64,000 nucleotides of DNA from JABDMD01 sp965203475 (GTDB lineage Bacteria > Pseudomonadota > Gammaproteobacteria > UBA4575): assembly GCA_965203475.1 (NCBI GenBank), contig OZ241890.1, forward strand, positions 1,426,001 to 1,490,000, given 5' to 3'. A program made the translations under genes and the position numbers. A model generated the notes under the pieces. The model was not told the origin of the DNA. It was given only the letters and a program-made list of their open reading frames with translations, and did no database searches. Within the stretch, counting starts at the first letter, position 1. Every line of letters begins with the position of its first letter. Below, piece by piece: positions 56,438 to 64,000 of this stretch.

Positions 56438-57652
56438 TTAATATGATAACCCGATTGCTTGTTTGACGTCATCTAATGTATCTCGGGCAACATCCCGTGC
56501 TTCTTCACAACCTTCATTGATTATACTGTGTACAGTTGCTGCATCATCTAAATATTCTTCTGCACGCTCGCGTATCGGTTGTAATTCTTTTTCTACTGCA
56601 TCAATTACAGGCTGTTTACATTCCACGCATCCAATCCCTGCACTGCGACAGCCTTGTTGCACCCAAGTCCGCGTATCTTCTGAAGAATAAATCTTATGAT
56701 ATTGCCATACAGGGCATTTTTTGGGATCACCAGGATCTGTACGTTTTACACGTGCTGGATCTGTCGGCATGGTGCGAATCTTTTTCTCAACATTTTTTGA
56801 ATCCTCACGTAAGGCAATCGTATTTTGATAGGACTTCGACATTTTTTGTCCGTCCAAACCCGGCATTTTTGCAGCCTTAGTTAATAGTATCTGTGGCTCT
56901 GGCAAAATGATTTTTCCCTCACCCTCTAAATAGCCAAACAAACGCTCTTTATCACCGATTGAAATATTTCGTTGCGATTCAAGTAATGCATAAGCTACTT
57001 CTAATGCTTCCATATCCCCTTTTTCTTGAAAATTTTTACGATGTTCACGATACAGCTTTGCATTTTTTTTACCCATTTTACTGATCGCTAATTTTGCCTT
57101 TTCCTCAAAGTCTGGTTCTTTGCCATACAAATAATTAAACCGTCTTGCAACTTCTCGTGTTAATTCAACATGGGCTACTTGATCTTCACCAACAGGCACA
57201 TGTCCAGCTTTATAAACCAAAATATCGGCACTTTGTAACAAGGGATAACCCAAAAACCCATACGTGGCTAAATCTTTTTCTTTCAGTTTTTCCTGTTGAT
57301 CTTTGTACGTAGGCACCCGCTCTAACCAACCCAGAGGTGTAACCATGGAAAGCAATAGATGCAATTCCGCATGCTCAGGAATATGGGATTGTACAAATAA
57401 GGTGGCTGCACTTGGACTAACACCTGCGGCTAACCAATCAATCACCATATCTGTAGCACTTTCAGCGATCACTCCAGTGTTGTCATACTCTGTCGTTAAC
57501 GCATGCCAATCAGCCACAAAGAAAAAACATTCATGAGTGTGTTGTAACTCAATCCAGTTATGCAACACGCCATGCAGATGTCCAAGATGCAACTTTCCTG
57601 TAGGTCGCATGCCTGATAACACGCGATTATTCTGCGAAGGATTAGTGCTCAT
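56438..57652 (-). CDS. trpS: tryptophanyl-tRNA synthetase
   Basis: The 404-residue class Ic synthetase has the HIGH-like motif PTGKLHLGHLHG (17-28) and the KMSKS signature in LDGQKMSKSYQN near residue 270. It is longer than the common 330-residue form; an insert with GCRSAGIGCVECKQ near residue 340 is a Cys-containing segment found in a longer TrpS group. It charges tRNA-Trp. The gene is 5 bp downstream of the M50 peptidase gene. Confidence 0.97.
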   Translation of the reverse strand: MSTNPSQNNRVLSGMRPTGKLHLGHLHGVLHNWIELQHTHECFFFVADWHALTTEYDNTGVIAESATDMVIDWLAAGVSPSAATLFVQSHIPEHAELHLLLSMVTPLGWLERVPTYKDQQEKLKEKDLATYGFLGYPLLQSADILVYKAGHVPVGEDQVAHVELTREVARRFNYLYGKEPDFEEKAKLAISKMGKKNAKLYREHRKNFQEKGDMEALEVAYALLESQRNISIGDKERLFGYLEGEGKIILPEPQILLTKAAKMPGLDGQKMSKSYQNTIALREDSKNVEKKIRTMPTDPARVKRTDPGDPKKCPVWQYHKIYSSEDTRTWVQQGCRSAGIGCVECKQPVIDAVEKELQPIRERAEEYLDDAATVHSIINEGCEEARDVARDTLDDVKQAIGLSY

Positions 57653-57657
57653 TTAAA

Positions 57658-58308
57658 TCAGATTGGGATGCCAAAAATTTTGCCGATCATTGTGGATAAA
57701 AAATTTAAAGGCGGGTTTAACACCAAACTTAATACGCCCATTGCTAACAGACCAAAAATAATGAACATCCCAAAGGGTTCTACTCTCGCAAGTGCATAAG
57801 AAAATTGTGTCGGCGATAATCCAGACAAAATTCTACCACCATCTAAAGGTGGGATTGGTAGTAGATTTAACAACATTAATATTAAATTGATAATAATTCC
57901 GGCCTTGCCCATTAAAATTAGCGGGACTGCTATCCATTCTGACTGCCCTGCTATCATTAATCCTGATTTCATCACAGCAGCCCAAAATAGTGCCATGAGC
58001 AGATTCGCCAATGGGCCGGCAGCGGCCACCCATACCATATCGCGCTTGGGATTTTTTAAATTATTAAAATTTACCGGCACTGGTTTTGCCCAACCAAAAC
58101 CAAACCCCGTTAATACAATTAGTACAACAGGAACTAAAATTGTACCTATGGGATCAATATGTCTCAGTGGATTTAAACTTAAACGACCTAACGACTCTGC
58201 AGTCCTATCTCCAAAATATTTAGCCACTCTTCCATGAGCTACCTCATGCAACGTTATTGCAAATAATACAGGTATAGCCCAAATACTAATCGTTTGAATT
58301 ACATTCAT
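57658..58308 (-). CDS. site-2 protease-like M50 metallopeptidase
   Basis: The 216-residue membrane protein has the zinc motif HEVAHG (His21, Glu22 and His25) in its first helix and the third ligand in LLPIPPLDGGRIL (Asp156). It is a compact rhomboid-independent intramembrane protease of the M50 family, without a PDZ domain. Members of this small type are typically encoded between yciO and trpS, as here. The substrate is unknown. Confidence 0.93.
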   Translation of the reverse strand: MNVIQTISIWAIPVLFAITLHEVAHGRVAKYFGDRTAESLGRLSLNPLRHIDPIGTILVPVVLIVLTGFGFGWAKPVPVNFNNLKNPKRDMVWVAAAGPLANLLMALFWAAVMKSGLMIAGQSEWIAVPLILMGKAGIIINLILMLLNLLPIPPLDGGRILSGLSPTQFSYALARVEPFGMFIIFGLLAMGVLSLVLNPPLNFLSTMIGKIFGIPI

Positions 58309-58338
58309 AGGCAGTAGTTATTATACGCTGTGGTAAAA

Positions 58339-58965
58339 TTAAACAAACTGCGTTAGCCAACTTACATCACCTTTGCCTGGACGCACTACTTTAGGTGATT
58401 CGGTTAAATCTATTACGGTGGTTGGATCAATTCCACAAAAGCCACCGTCTATAATTAAATCCACTTCGTGTTCTAATTTTTCACGCATAAATTCTGGATC
58501 TACAAGAGGCTCATGCTCGTCAGCTAAAATTAGTGTGCTACTCATTAAGGGTTGTCCAAGTTCTTCACATAATGCATGTGCAATGGGATGTTCAGGAACA
58601 CGTAACCCTATCGTTTTACGTTTTGGTGTTTGCAAGCGACGCGGAACTTCATGACTGGCTTTTAACAAGAATGTATAGGGCCCAGGGGTACAGCGTTTTA
58701 TAAGTCTAAACGATATATTATCGACGACTGCATAAGTAGAAAGTTCAGATAAATCTCTACACACCAATGTGAAATTATGTTTGTCATCTACTTTCCTTAT
58801 GCGTCGAATTTTTTGCATCGCTTGTTTATCACCTATATGACAACCCAATGCATAACATGAATCGGTCGGATATACGATGAGTCCGCCCCTATCAATGATT
58901 TCGGCTGCCCGATGAATCAATCGCTTTTGTGGCGTGACCGGATGAATGACAAAATATTGGCTCAT
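58339..58965 (-). CDS. yciO: YciO-type Sua5/YrdC-domain protein
   Basis: This 208-residue protein is a single YrdC domain. LIVYPTDSCYALGCHIGDKQ (residues 30-49) and LRVPEHPIAHALCEELGQPL are typical, and KRCTPGPYTFLLKA marks the nucleotide pocket. Such proteins bind ATP and make or resemble makers of threonylcarbamoyl-AMP for tRNA t6A, but YciO is the paralogue of TsaC and its own role is less certain. It is first in the run that continues to scpB. Confidence 0.93.
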   Translation of the reverse strand: MSQYFVIHPVTPQKRLIHRAAEIIDRGGLIVYPTDSCYALGCHIGDKQAMQKIRRIRKVDDKHNFTLVCRDLSELSTYAVVDNISFRLIKRCTPGPYTFLLKASHEVPRRLQTPKRKTIGLRVPEHPIAHALCEELGQPLMSSTLILADEHEPLVDPEFMREKLEHEVDLIIDGGFCGIDPTTVIDLTESPKVVRPGKGDVSWLTQFV

Positions 58966-59133
58966 TGTGGACTGCTAAACTTCTATATTATTTGTTGTTA
59001 TACTCTTTACACTTGAATTTAGGCAATTTATTGGAAATACACGGTTACAAATTTATCTAAATTATTTCCATTTTAGTACCGGTTATATTGACATAACCTG
59101 GAATTTTAAAAGTCATATTAGTCTCTAATTACC

Positions 59134-59433
59134 ATGCACTACGCAATTATCAGTCAAGATGTTGCTAACAGTCTTGAAAAACGGTTATCTGTTCGCGAAC
59201 AACATATTGCAAGGTTAACGGAACTTAAAAATGAGGGGCGACTCCTAATTGCAGGACCACATCCAGCTGTAGATAGCTCAGACCCGGGTGATGCTGGATT
59301 TACCGGTAGCCTGATTGTTGCTGAATTCGAATCACTGAAAGCCGCACAAATTTGGGCAGATGCAGATCCTTATATTTCCGCTGGAGTCTATGAGAACGTG
59401 ATTGTAAAGCCTTTTAAATACGTCTTACCTTAA
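59134..59433 (+). CDS. YciI-family protein
   Basis: The 99-residue protein is a complete YciI domain (dimeric ferredoxin-like fold). MHYAIISQDVANSLEKRLSV, GRLLIAGPHPAVDSSD and WADADPYISAGVYENVIVKP are family hallmarks, with the conserved His and Asp residues. Members are small and of unclear function, possibly binding or catalysing on small metabolites. It precedes the parvulin gene by 31 bp and may be co-transcribed with it. Confidence 0.93.
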   Translation: MHYAIISQDVANSLEKRLSVREQHIARLTELKNEGRLLIAGPHPAVDSSDPGDAGFTGSLIVAEFESLKAAQIWADADPYISAGVYENVIVKPFKYVLP

Positions 59434-59464
59434 ATTCAAAATTTACTATACCTAAGGAACAACC

Positions 59465-60334
59465 ATGAACATGTATAACATTGCACTTATTGTGCCTGCC
59501 ATTGCTTGCATTGGGCTTTTCTCTTCATGTAAACATGAAAGCACAGAAACCGAAACCATGGCTGAGGAAGTAAGTGAAATCATTACAGACACCAGTGGTC
59601 AGTATGCAAAAGTTAATAATGAAGTCATCACCAATGATGAGTTTAATAATTATGCGGCCGCAAAACGCGCCTCTCAGCCCGATGTAACATTTGCTGACGA
59701 AACAATTTTGGATGAATTGGTTACGACAGAATTACTACGTCAAGAGGCAATAAAAGATGGTATAAACAAGCGTCCAGAAATTATGGAACAAATTGAAAGA
59801 CAAGAGACCAATTTATTAATTAATACATTAATGACTGAGAAATTTGGAAATACGACTTTTACCGACGAGGAAGTAAAAGCTGAATATGATCGATTAGTGC
59901 GTACTGCTGACACCAATGAATTTAAAGCCAGACATATACTGGTGCAAACCGAAGAAGAAGCGAAAGCAATCGTTGCCGAACTCAATGAAGGAGCAGACTT
60001 TGTAGAAGTTGCAAAAAACAAGTCTCAGGGACCTTCAGCACCGAACGGGGGTGATTTAGGCTGGTTTAGAGCAAGTTCAATGGTTCCCCCATTTGCCGAA
60101 GCAGTTAGCAATATGGAGAAAGGCAAAATTTCCGAGCCTGTAAAAACCCGTTTTGGCTGGCATGTAATTTTATTGGAAGACAAACGCAGCCAAGAACAAC
60201 CGACCCTGGAAGACATGCAACAAGAAATTAACCGCAATCTTACACGCCTTAAGGTGGGTGAATATATTCAAGAGCTAATGTCGCAATCGACAATTGTACG
60301 CCCAGAAGATGCGGCCGCAGATACAGGTAGTTAA
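59465..60334 (+). CDS. parvulin-type peptidyl-prolyl isomerase lipoprotein
   Basis: The 289-residue protein has a signal peptide with lipobox FSSC (Cys22), an N-terminal helical SurA-like region (about 45-130) and a parvulin PpiC domain (about 138-240), with FKARHILVQTEEEAKAIVAE and GGDLGWFRASSMVPPFAEAV. It should help protein folding in the periplasm while anchored to a membrane. An AAGGA site lies 7-8 bp before ATG. The gene is convergent with folE, 9 bp apart. Confidence 0.93.
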   Translation: MNMYNIALIVPAIACIGLFSSCKHESTETETMAEEVSEIITDTSGQYAKVNNEVITNDEFNNYAAAKRASQPDVTFADETILDELVTTELLRQEAIKDGINKRPEIMEQIERQETNLLINTLMTEKFGNTTFTDEEVKAEYDRLVRTADTNEFKARHILVQTEEEAKAIVAELNEGADFVEVAKNKSQGPSAPNGGDLGWFRASSMVPPFAEAVSNMEKGKISEPVKTRFGWHVILLEDKRSQEQPTLEDMQQEINRNLTRLKVGEYIQELMSQSTIVRPEDAAADTGS

Positions 60335-60343
60335 TTCTTAAGG

Positions 60344-60976
60344 CTAAGAGTCCCTAATAAGCTCCATGAACTCGGCACGTGAACGCGAGTCTTCGCGAAA
60401 TGCTCCTAGCATGGAGCTGGTGACGGTTTTACTGTTTTGTTTTTGCACCCCTCGCATCACCATACAGAAATGGCTCGCTTCTAGCACAACCGCCACCCCG
60501 TGAGCATCTAGCACTTCTTGCATTCCTTTGGCGATTTGAGTTGTGAGACGTTCCTGAACTTGTAAACGTCTGGCAAAAACATCCACTACCCGTGCAATTT
60601 TACTTAAACCAATAACCTTGCCTTTTGGCAAATACCCGACATGTGCACGACCAAAAAAAGGCAATATGTGATGCTCACATAAGGAATAAAACTCTACGTC
60701 TTTGACAATTACCATTTCCTCACAAGCTTCATCAAACAGGGCATCTCGCACTACCTGGTCCACCGTCAACTGATAGCCACTGGTTAAAAAATGCAAAGCT
60801 TTAGAAACCCGTTTAGGTGTATCTAATAGGCCTTCGCGATTAGGATTTTCACCGACCAACTTTAAAATTCTTTGAACATGGTCTTCGAGCTCGGTATCTC
60901 GATTTTTATCGCTGGCCATTGCGACGTCTTCTAAATAACGCCCCCCCGCTAATACTTCGAAGGCTTTCATGTTCAT
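60344..60976 (-). CDS. folE: GTP cyclohydrolase I
   Basis: The 210-residue enzyme converts GTP to dihydroneopterin triphosphate, the first step of folate synthesis. Zinc ligands are Cys100 and His103 in SLCEHHILPFFG and Cys171 in SHFCMVMRG. The numbering is ten lower than in E. coli. Met3 is an alternative start. No other folate gene is adjacent. Confidence 0.97.
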   Translation of the reverse strand: MNMKAFEVLAGGRYLEDVAMASDKNRDTELEDHVQRILKLVGENPNREGLLDTPKRVSKALHFLTSGYQLTVDQVVRDALFDEACEEMVIVKDVEFYSLCEHHILPFFGRAHVGYLPKGKVIGLSKIARVVDVFARRLQVQERLTTQIAKGMQEVLDAHGVAVVLEASHFCMVMRGVQKQNSKTVTSSMLGAFREDSRSRAEFMELIRDS

Positions 60977-61068
60977 AAATTATCTTCCTGATAGCATGAA
61001 TTTGAGTTCTACATGAATATCATATCAGTTTATATGCGCTGAGTTAAAACTGAATAACTTACAAGAAG

Positions 61069-61875
61069 CTAACTAAGATTTTCCTGCACATAACCCAACA
61101 AACAGTAGGTAAAGCGGCCATCGCCCGTAATAAATGTTTTTGGCATGCTGTTACGAGATTTACTTTGTATTTTTATTCCATCCCGCATTGGAGTCACTGA
61201 ATATATATTCTGTATTTCAATTTGATCCTGCTTATTATTTTTTAAGTAATATAAGTTTTTATTGGTAACTATTAGTCGACCTGCATCTTCTCTATATGTT
61301 GATAATGTTTTATATCGCGATCTCAATAATGTCGAATCGAGAACTGTTTTAAAAATACTGTATGATTTCTCTTGAGAATATCGTCGCTCTTCTTCCAAAC
61401 CTGCATTATTAAAAACCCAAGTAATTTTCTCATCCTCATCAAACTCAAGTTCGTCAAACTTTTCATCAAACGTTTTAGAGATTAAATTGTTATTTTGTAT
61501 TTCTTGTATATACTTTATATGTTCAAGCCTCCCAAACAAAGAAGTTTCAACATCTTTTTGCTCAATACCTAACTTTTCTGCAATCTGTAATAAACAAGAT
61601 GCCTGGTGCTCACTCGAATTGAATGATTTCGTTATATTTATAGCTTCTTCTTCCCAAATATGGATCAAAAGCTTGGTATAGTAATAAGGTGAAAATATTT
61701 CTTTTGGGCGGCACGCATATAATGCCTCAATAACTTCATCAATATCGGATGTATAAAAGGATGTTGAGACAATTTGCCTCAATGACTTTTTAGTGTCTTC
61801 GTAGATTTGATAACAGGATTTATGTAAGGAATAGAAAATTCCCGCTGACTTATTACAAACAATACATTTAGGCAC
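61069..61875 (-). CDS. unknown protein with Cys-rich N-terminus and PH-like C-terminus
   Basis: The 268-residue product starts MPKCIVCNKSAGIFYSLHKS, with CxxC and a later His and Cys (Cys21) that could bind zinc. Residues 90-160 are helical and acidic. The final part (about 190-268) with LIVTNKNLYYLKNNKQDQIE and IYSVTPMRDGIKIQ resembles a bacterial PH/GRAM-like domain. No signal peptide is present, so a cytoplasmic role is expected. I do not recognise the family. It lies 12 bp downstream of mlaA on the same strand. Confidence 0.7.
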   Translation of the reverse strand: MPKCIVCNKSAGIFYSLHKSCYQIYEDTKKSLRQIVSTSFYTSDIDEVIEALYACRPKEIFSPYYYTKLLIHIWEEEAINITKSFNSSEHQASCLLQIAEKLGIEQKDVETSLFGRLEHIKYIQEIQNNNLISKTFDEKFDELEFDEDEKITWVFNNAGLEEERRYSQEKSYSIFKTVLDSTLLRSRYKTLSTYREDAGRLIVTNKNLYYLKNNKQDQIEIQNIYSVTPMRDGIKIQSKSRNSMPKTFITGDGRFTYCLLGYVQENLS

Positions 61876-61887
61876 TGATAAATATAA

Positions 61888-62616
61888 TTATTCTTCTTCA
61901 AGTTCGTCATACAGCGCATCATCAGTACTGATTTCACCATCATTGACTAAAAATTCTCGTCGATCCAGGTATGCATCACGTAAAAATACATAACGATCAT
62001 AATTTACATCTTCAAATTTTTCTTCGACTTCGAGCAATTCGGCTCGTAAATGCACAATATCTATTCCCCAAAAAATCCACCGTTCGTTATCCTTTATATC
62101 TATCCACGTTAATGGATGTGTAAAGATGTCTACAATACGACCAGGTCCATCTCGCATATTCGCAGGCCCCAAAAAAGGTAACACTATATAGGGTCCCGTA
62201 CCTACACCCCATTTACCCAGCGTTTGCCCAAAGTCTTCATGATGTTTTTCTAACCCCATTTTACTGGCGACATCAATAAAACCAGCTAGCCCAATTGTAG
62301 AATTTATGACAAAACGCCCTAAATCAGATGCTGCATCCCCAAATTTAAACTGCAACGTGTTATTCAATGCTATAGGGATATCAAAAAGGTTTGCATAGAA
62401 ATTGCTCACACCTGTCTCGACAAAATCAGGAGTAATATACCGATAACCTTTAGCGGTTGGCTTTAAAATAGCAGTATCTATCGCATTATTAAAACCATAA
62501 ACACCGCGATTAAACCCTTCCCATGGATCTCTAGGATCATTAGTGAGTTCCGAAGTACTTGCACACCCTCCTAGCAATAGCCCCGCTAATACTAGGATAA
62601 ATATAGTTCGAGCCAT
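61888..62616 (-). CDS. mlaA: outer-membrane lipid asymmetry lipoprotein MlaA (VacJ)
   Basis: This 242-residue lipoprotein has a signal peptide and lipobox LGGC (Cys18). The mature part shows DPWEGFNRGVYGFNNAIDTA, NSTIGLAGFIDVASKMGLE and HHEDFGQTLGKWGVGTGPYI, which are diagnostic of MlaA/VacJ. It removes misplaced phospholipid from the outer leaflet of the outer membrane and passes it to MlaC. The acidic tail is normal. The other mla genes are not in the window. Confidence 0.97.
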   Translation of the reverse strand: MARTIFILVLAGLLLGGCASTSELTNDPRDPWEGFNRGVYGFNNAIDTAILKPTAKGYRYITPDFVETGVSNFYANLFDIPIALNNTLQFKFGDAASDLGRFVINSTIGLAGFIDVASKMGLEKHHEDFGQTLGKWGVGTGPYIVLPFLGPANMRDGPGRIVDIFTHPLTWIDIKDNERWIFWGIDIVHLRAELLEVEEKFEDVNYDRYVFLRDAYLDRREFLVNDGEISTDDALYDELEEE

Positions 62617-62667
62617 TTTTTGATCTTTATTTAAATTTTAATAGTGTTGTTTTAAAGCTATTTTGTT

Positions 62668-63882
62668 CTATTGTCTAGAAAATTTCGCTGCAATTCGCAT
62701 GCGCAAGGCATTTAATTTTATAAAACCTTCCGCATCTTGTTGATTATAGGCGCCCGCATCATCTTCAAATGTCGCAATATTGGCATCAAACAAGCTATGT
62801 TTTTGAGATTTTCGTCCAACAACAGCCACACTTCCCTTAAATAATTTTAATCGCACACACCCTGTCACTTTTTCTTGTGTAGCATCAATTAATTCTTGTA
62901 TGGCTAATCGTTCCGGGCTCCACCAATAACCATTATAAATAAGTTTGGCATAACGCGGCATTAAATCATCTTTTAAATGAGCGACCTCTCGATCCAAAGT
63001 AATCGACTCCATGGCTCGATGTGCTTTTAATAAAATCGTGCCACCTGGAGTTTCATAACATCCACGAGATTTCATTCCAACATACCGGTTTTCAACTATG
63101 TCTTGTCGACCGACTCCATGTTTGCCAGCAACAGTATTTAATTTTTTCAACAATTCAGCTGGTGATAGTTTTTCACCATTTACGGCACAGGCATCGCCTT
63201 GTGAAAATTCTATTTCAATATATTCTGCTTGATCAGCTGCCTTCTCAGGAGCACAAGTAAGTTTCCACATTTCTTCTTCTGGTTCACACCATGGGTCTTC
63301 CAATGGACCACCTTCATACGAAATATGCAATAAGTTAGCATCCATAGAATAAGGTGATTGTTTTCCACGCTTTTGTTCGATCGCAATATTATTTTGTTCA
63401 GCATAGGCGAGTAATTTTTCACGCGAATTTAAATCCCACTCTCTCCAAGGCGCAATAATTTTAATGTCTGGATTTAGCGCATACGCCCCTAATTCGAATC
63501 GCACTTGGTCATTTCCTTTACCCGTAGCGCCATGTGAAATTGTATCTGCACCTACTTCATTTGCGATTTCAACTAATCGCTTCGCAATCAATGGGCGCGC
63601 AATTGATGTGCCTAACAAATATTCTCCTTCATAAACGGTATTGGCACGAAACATCGGGTACACAAAATCTCTTACAAATTCTTCTGTAAGATCTTCAATA
63701 TAGATTTGTTTCACCCCAAATGCTTGTGCTTTGGCTCTGGCAGGCTCAACTTCCTCACCTTGCCCAATATCTGCTGTGAAAGTAACTACTTCACATTGGT
63801 AAGTTTCTTCCAACCATTTAAGAATTACGGAAGTATCCAAACCACCCGAATAGGCAAGTACAACTTTTTTAACTGATGTCAT
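62668..63882 (-). CDS. argG: argininosuccinate synthase
   Basis: The 404-residue enzyme joins citrulline and aspartate in arginine synthesis. The N-type ATP-PPase loop AYSGGLDTSVI is at residues 10-20; TGKGNDQVRFE and SPYSMDANLLHISYEGG are conserved substrate segments. The length is standard. It is preceded by the right end of the window, which shows only non-coding bases. It is 51 bp upstream of mlaA on the same strand. Confidence 0.98.
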   Translation of the reverse strand: MTSVKKVVLAYSGGLDTSVILKWLEETYQCEVVTFTADIGQGEEVEPARAKAQAFGVKQIYIEDLTEEFVRDFVYPMFRANTVYEGEYLLGTSIARPLIAKRLVEIANEVGADTISHGATGKGNDQVRFELGAYALNPDIKIIAPWREWDLNSREKLLAYAEQNNIAIEQKRGKQSPYSMDANLLHISYEGGPLEDPWCEPEEEMWKLTCAPEKAADQAEYIEIEFSQGDACAVNGEKLSPAELLKKLNTVAGKHGVGRQDIVENRYVGMKSRGCYETPGGTILLKAHRAMESITLDREVAHLKDDLMPRYAKLIYNGYWWSPERLAIQELIDATQEKVTGCVRLKLFKGSVAVVGRKSQKHSLFDANIATFEDDAGAYNQQDAEGFIKLNALRMRIAAKFSRQ

Positions 63883-64000
63883 AGTATGAAATTGTTTGCG
63901 TATAATAATCGCTAACCACTAAATTTTAAGCGCTGGATTATAGCTTGATTCTTAACATGAATTTAAAAATTTTCTGTGAGTGAAGAGCTTCTTCAAGACA

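Noticed and set aside
1..64000. Prophage or integrative element covering the EPS locus
   Set aside because: No integrase, transposase, phage structural or tRNA-attachment sequences were seen.

Overview
The window looks like chromosomal DNA from an AT-rich gammaproteobacterium. The housekeeping genes gyrA, serC, mtnA, an MTA/SAH deaminase gene, ubiG, a phosphoglycolate/MurNAc-6-P-type phosphatase gene and a YciK-like SDR gene lie in an order that I recall from Pseudomonas, and yciO, an M50 protease gene, trpS, scpA, scpB and rluB form a second typical gammaproteobacterial block. The species cannot be named from sequence alone. No rRNA, tRNA, CRISPR array, integrase or complete insertion sequence was seen.

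Region 1 (about 0.3-35.7 kb) is a large exopolysaccharide locus of the exosortase A (XrtA/EpsH, PEP-CTERM) type. From the core outward on the minus strand it encodes an initiating sugar-phosphate transferase, a TPR lipoprotein (PrsT type), an outer-membrane export lipoprotein, a Wzz-like chain-length protein, a tyrosine autokinase, an outer-membrane barrel-like protein, a DUF3473-type deacetylase, a FemAB-like protein, three XrtA-type glycosyltransferases, exosortase A fused to EpsI, an amidotransferase, a GT4 glycosyltransferase, a CapK/PaaK-like ligase, a heparinase II/III-like protein, two sulfotransferases, a methyltransferase, an alpha/alpha-toroid protein, an O-ligase-like polymerase and a second deacetylase. 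Plus-strand genes at the edges add a nucleotide-sugar dehydrogenase, an epimerase, a third sulfotransferase, a TPR protein and a degenerate asparagine-synthase homologue. The gene set suggests a sulfated, uronic-acid-containing, partly de-N-acetylated polymer, loosely like a glycosaminoglycan.

Region 2 (36-48.5 kb) is housekeeping. An APS kinase gene (cysC) and a GNAT-like gene sit between rmuC and the yciK-like gene. CysC makes PAPS, the donor that the three sulfotransferases would need, so it is a plausible distant partner of Region 1.

Region 3 (48.5-54.9 kb) is an accessory insert that separates rluB from scpB. It holds a secreted beta-helix protein, a secreted golvesin-like/Ig-like protein, and a large secreted multidomain gene interrupted by one in-frame amber codon. 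A 16-bp sequence, AATAGCGGACATTTCT, is present near both edges; one copy is half of a perfect 32-bp palindrome.

Region 4 (54.9-64 kb) is housekeeping again: scpB, scpA, trpS, an M50 protease gene, yciO, a YciI-like gene, a parvulin lipoprotein gene, folE, an unknown protein with a Cys-rich N-terminus, mlaA and argG.
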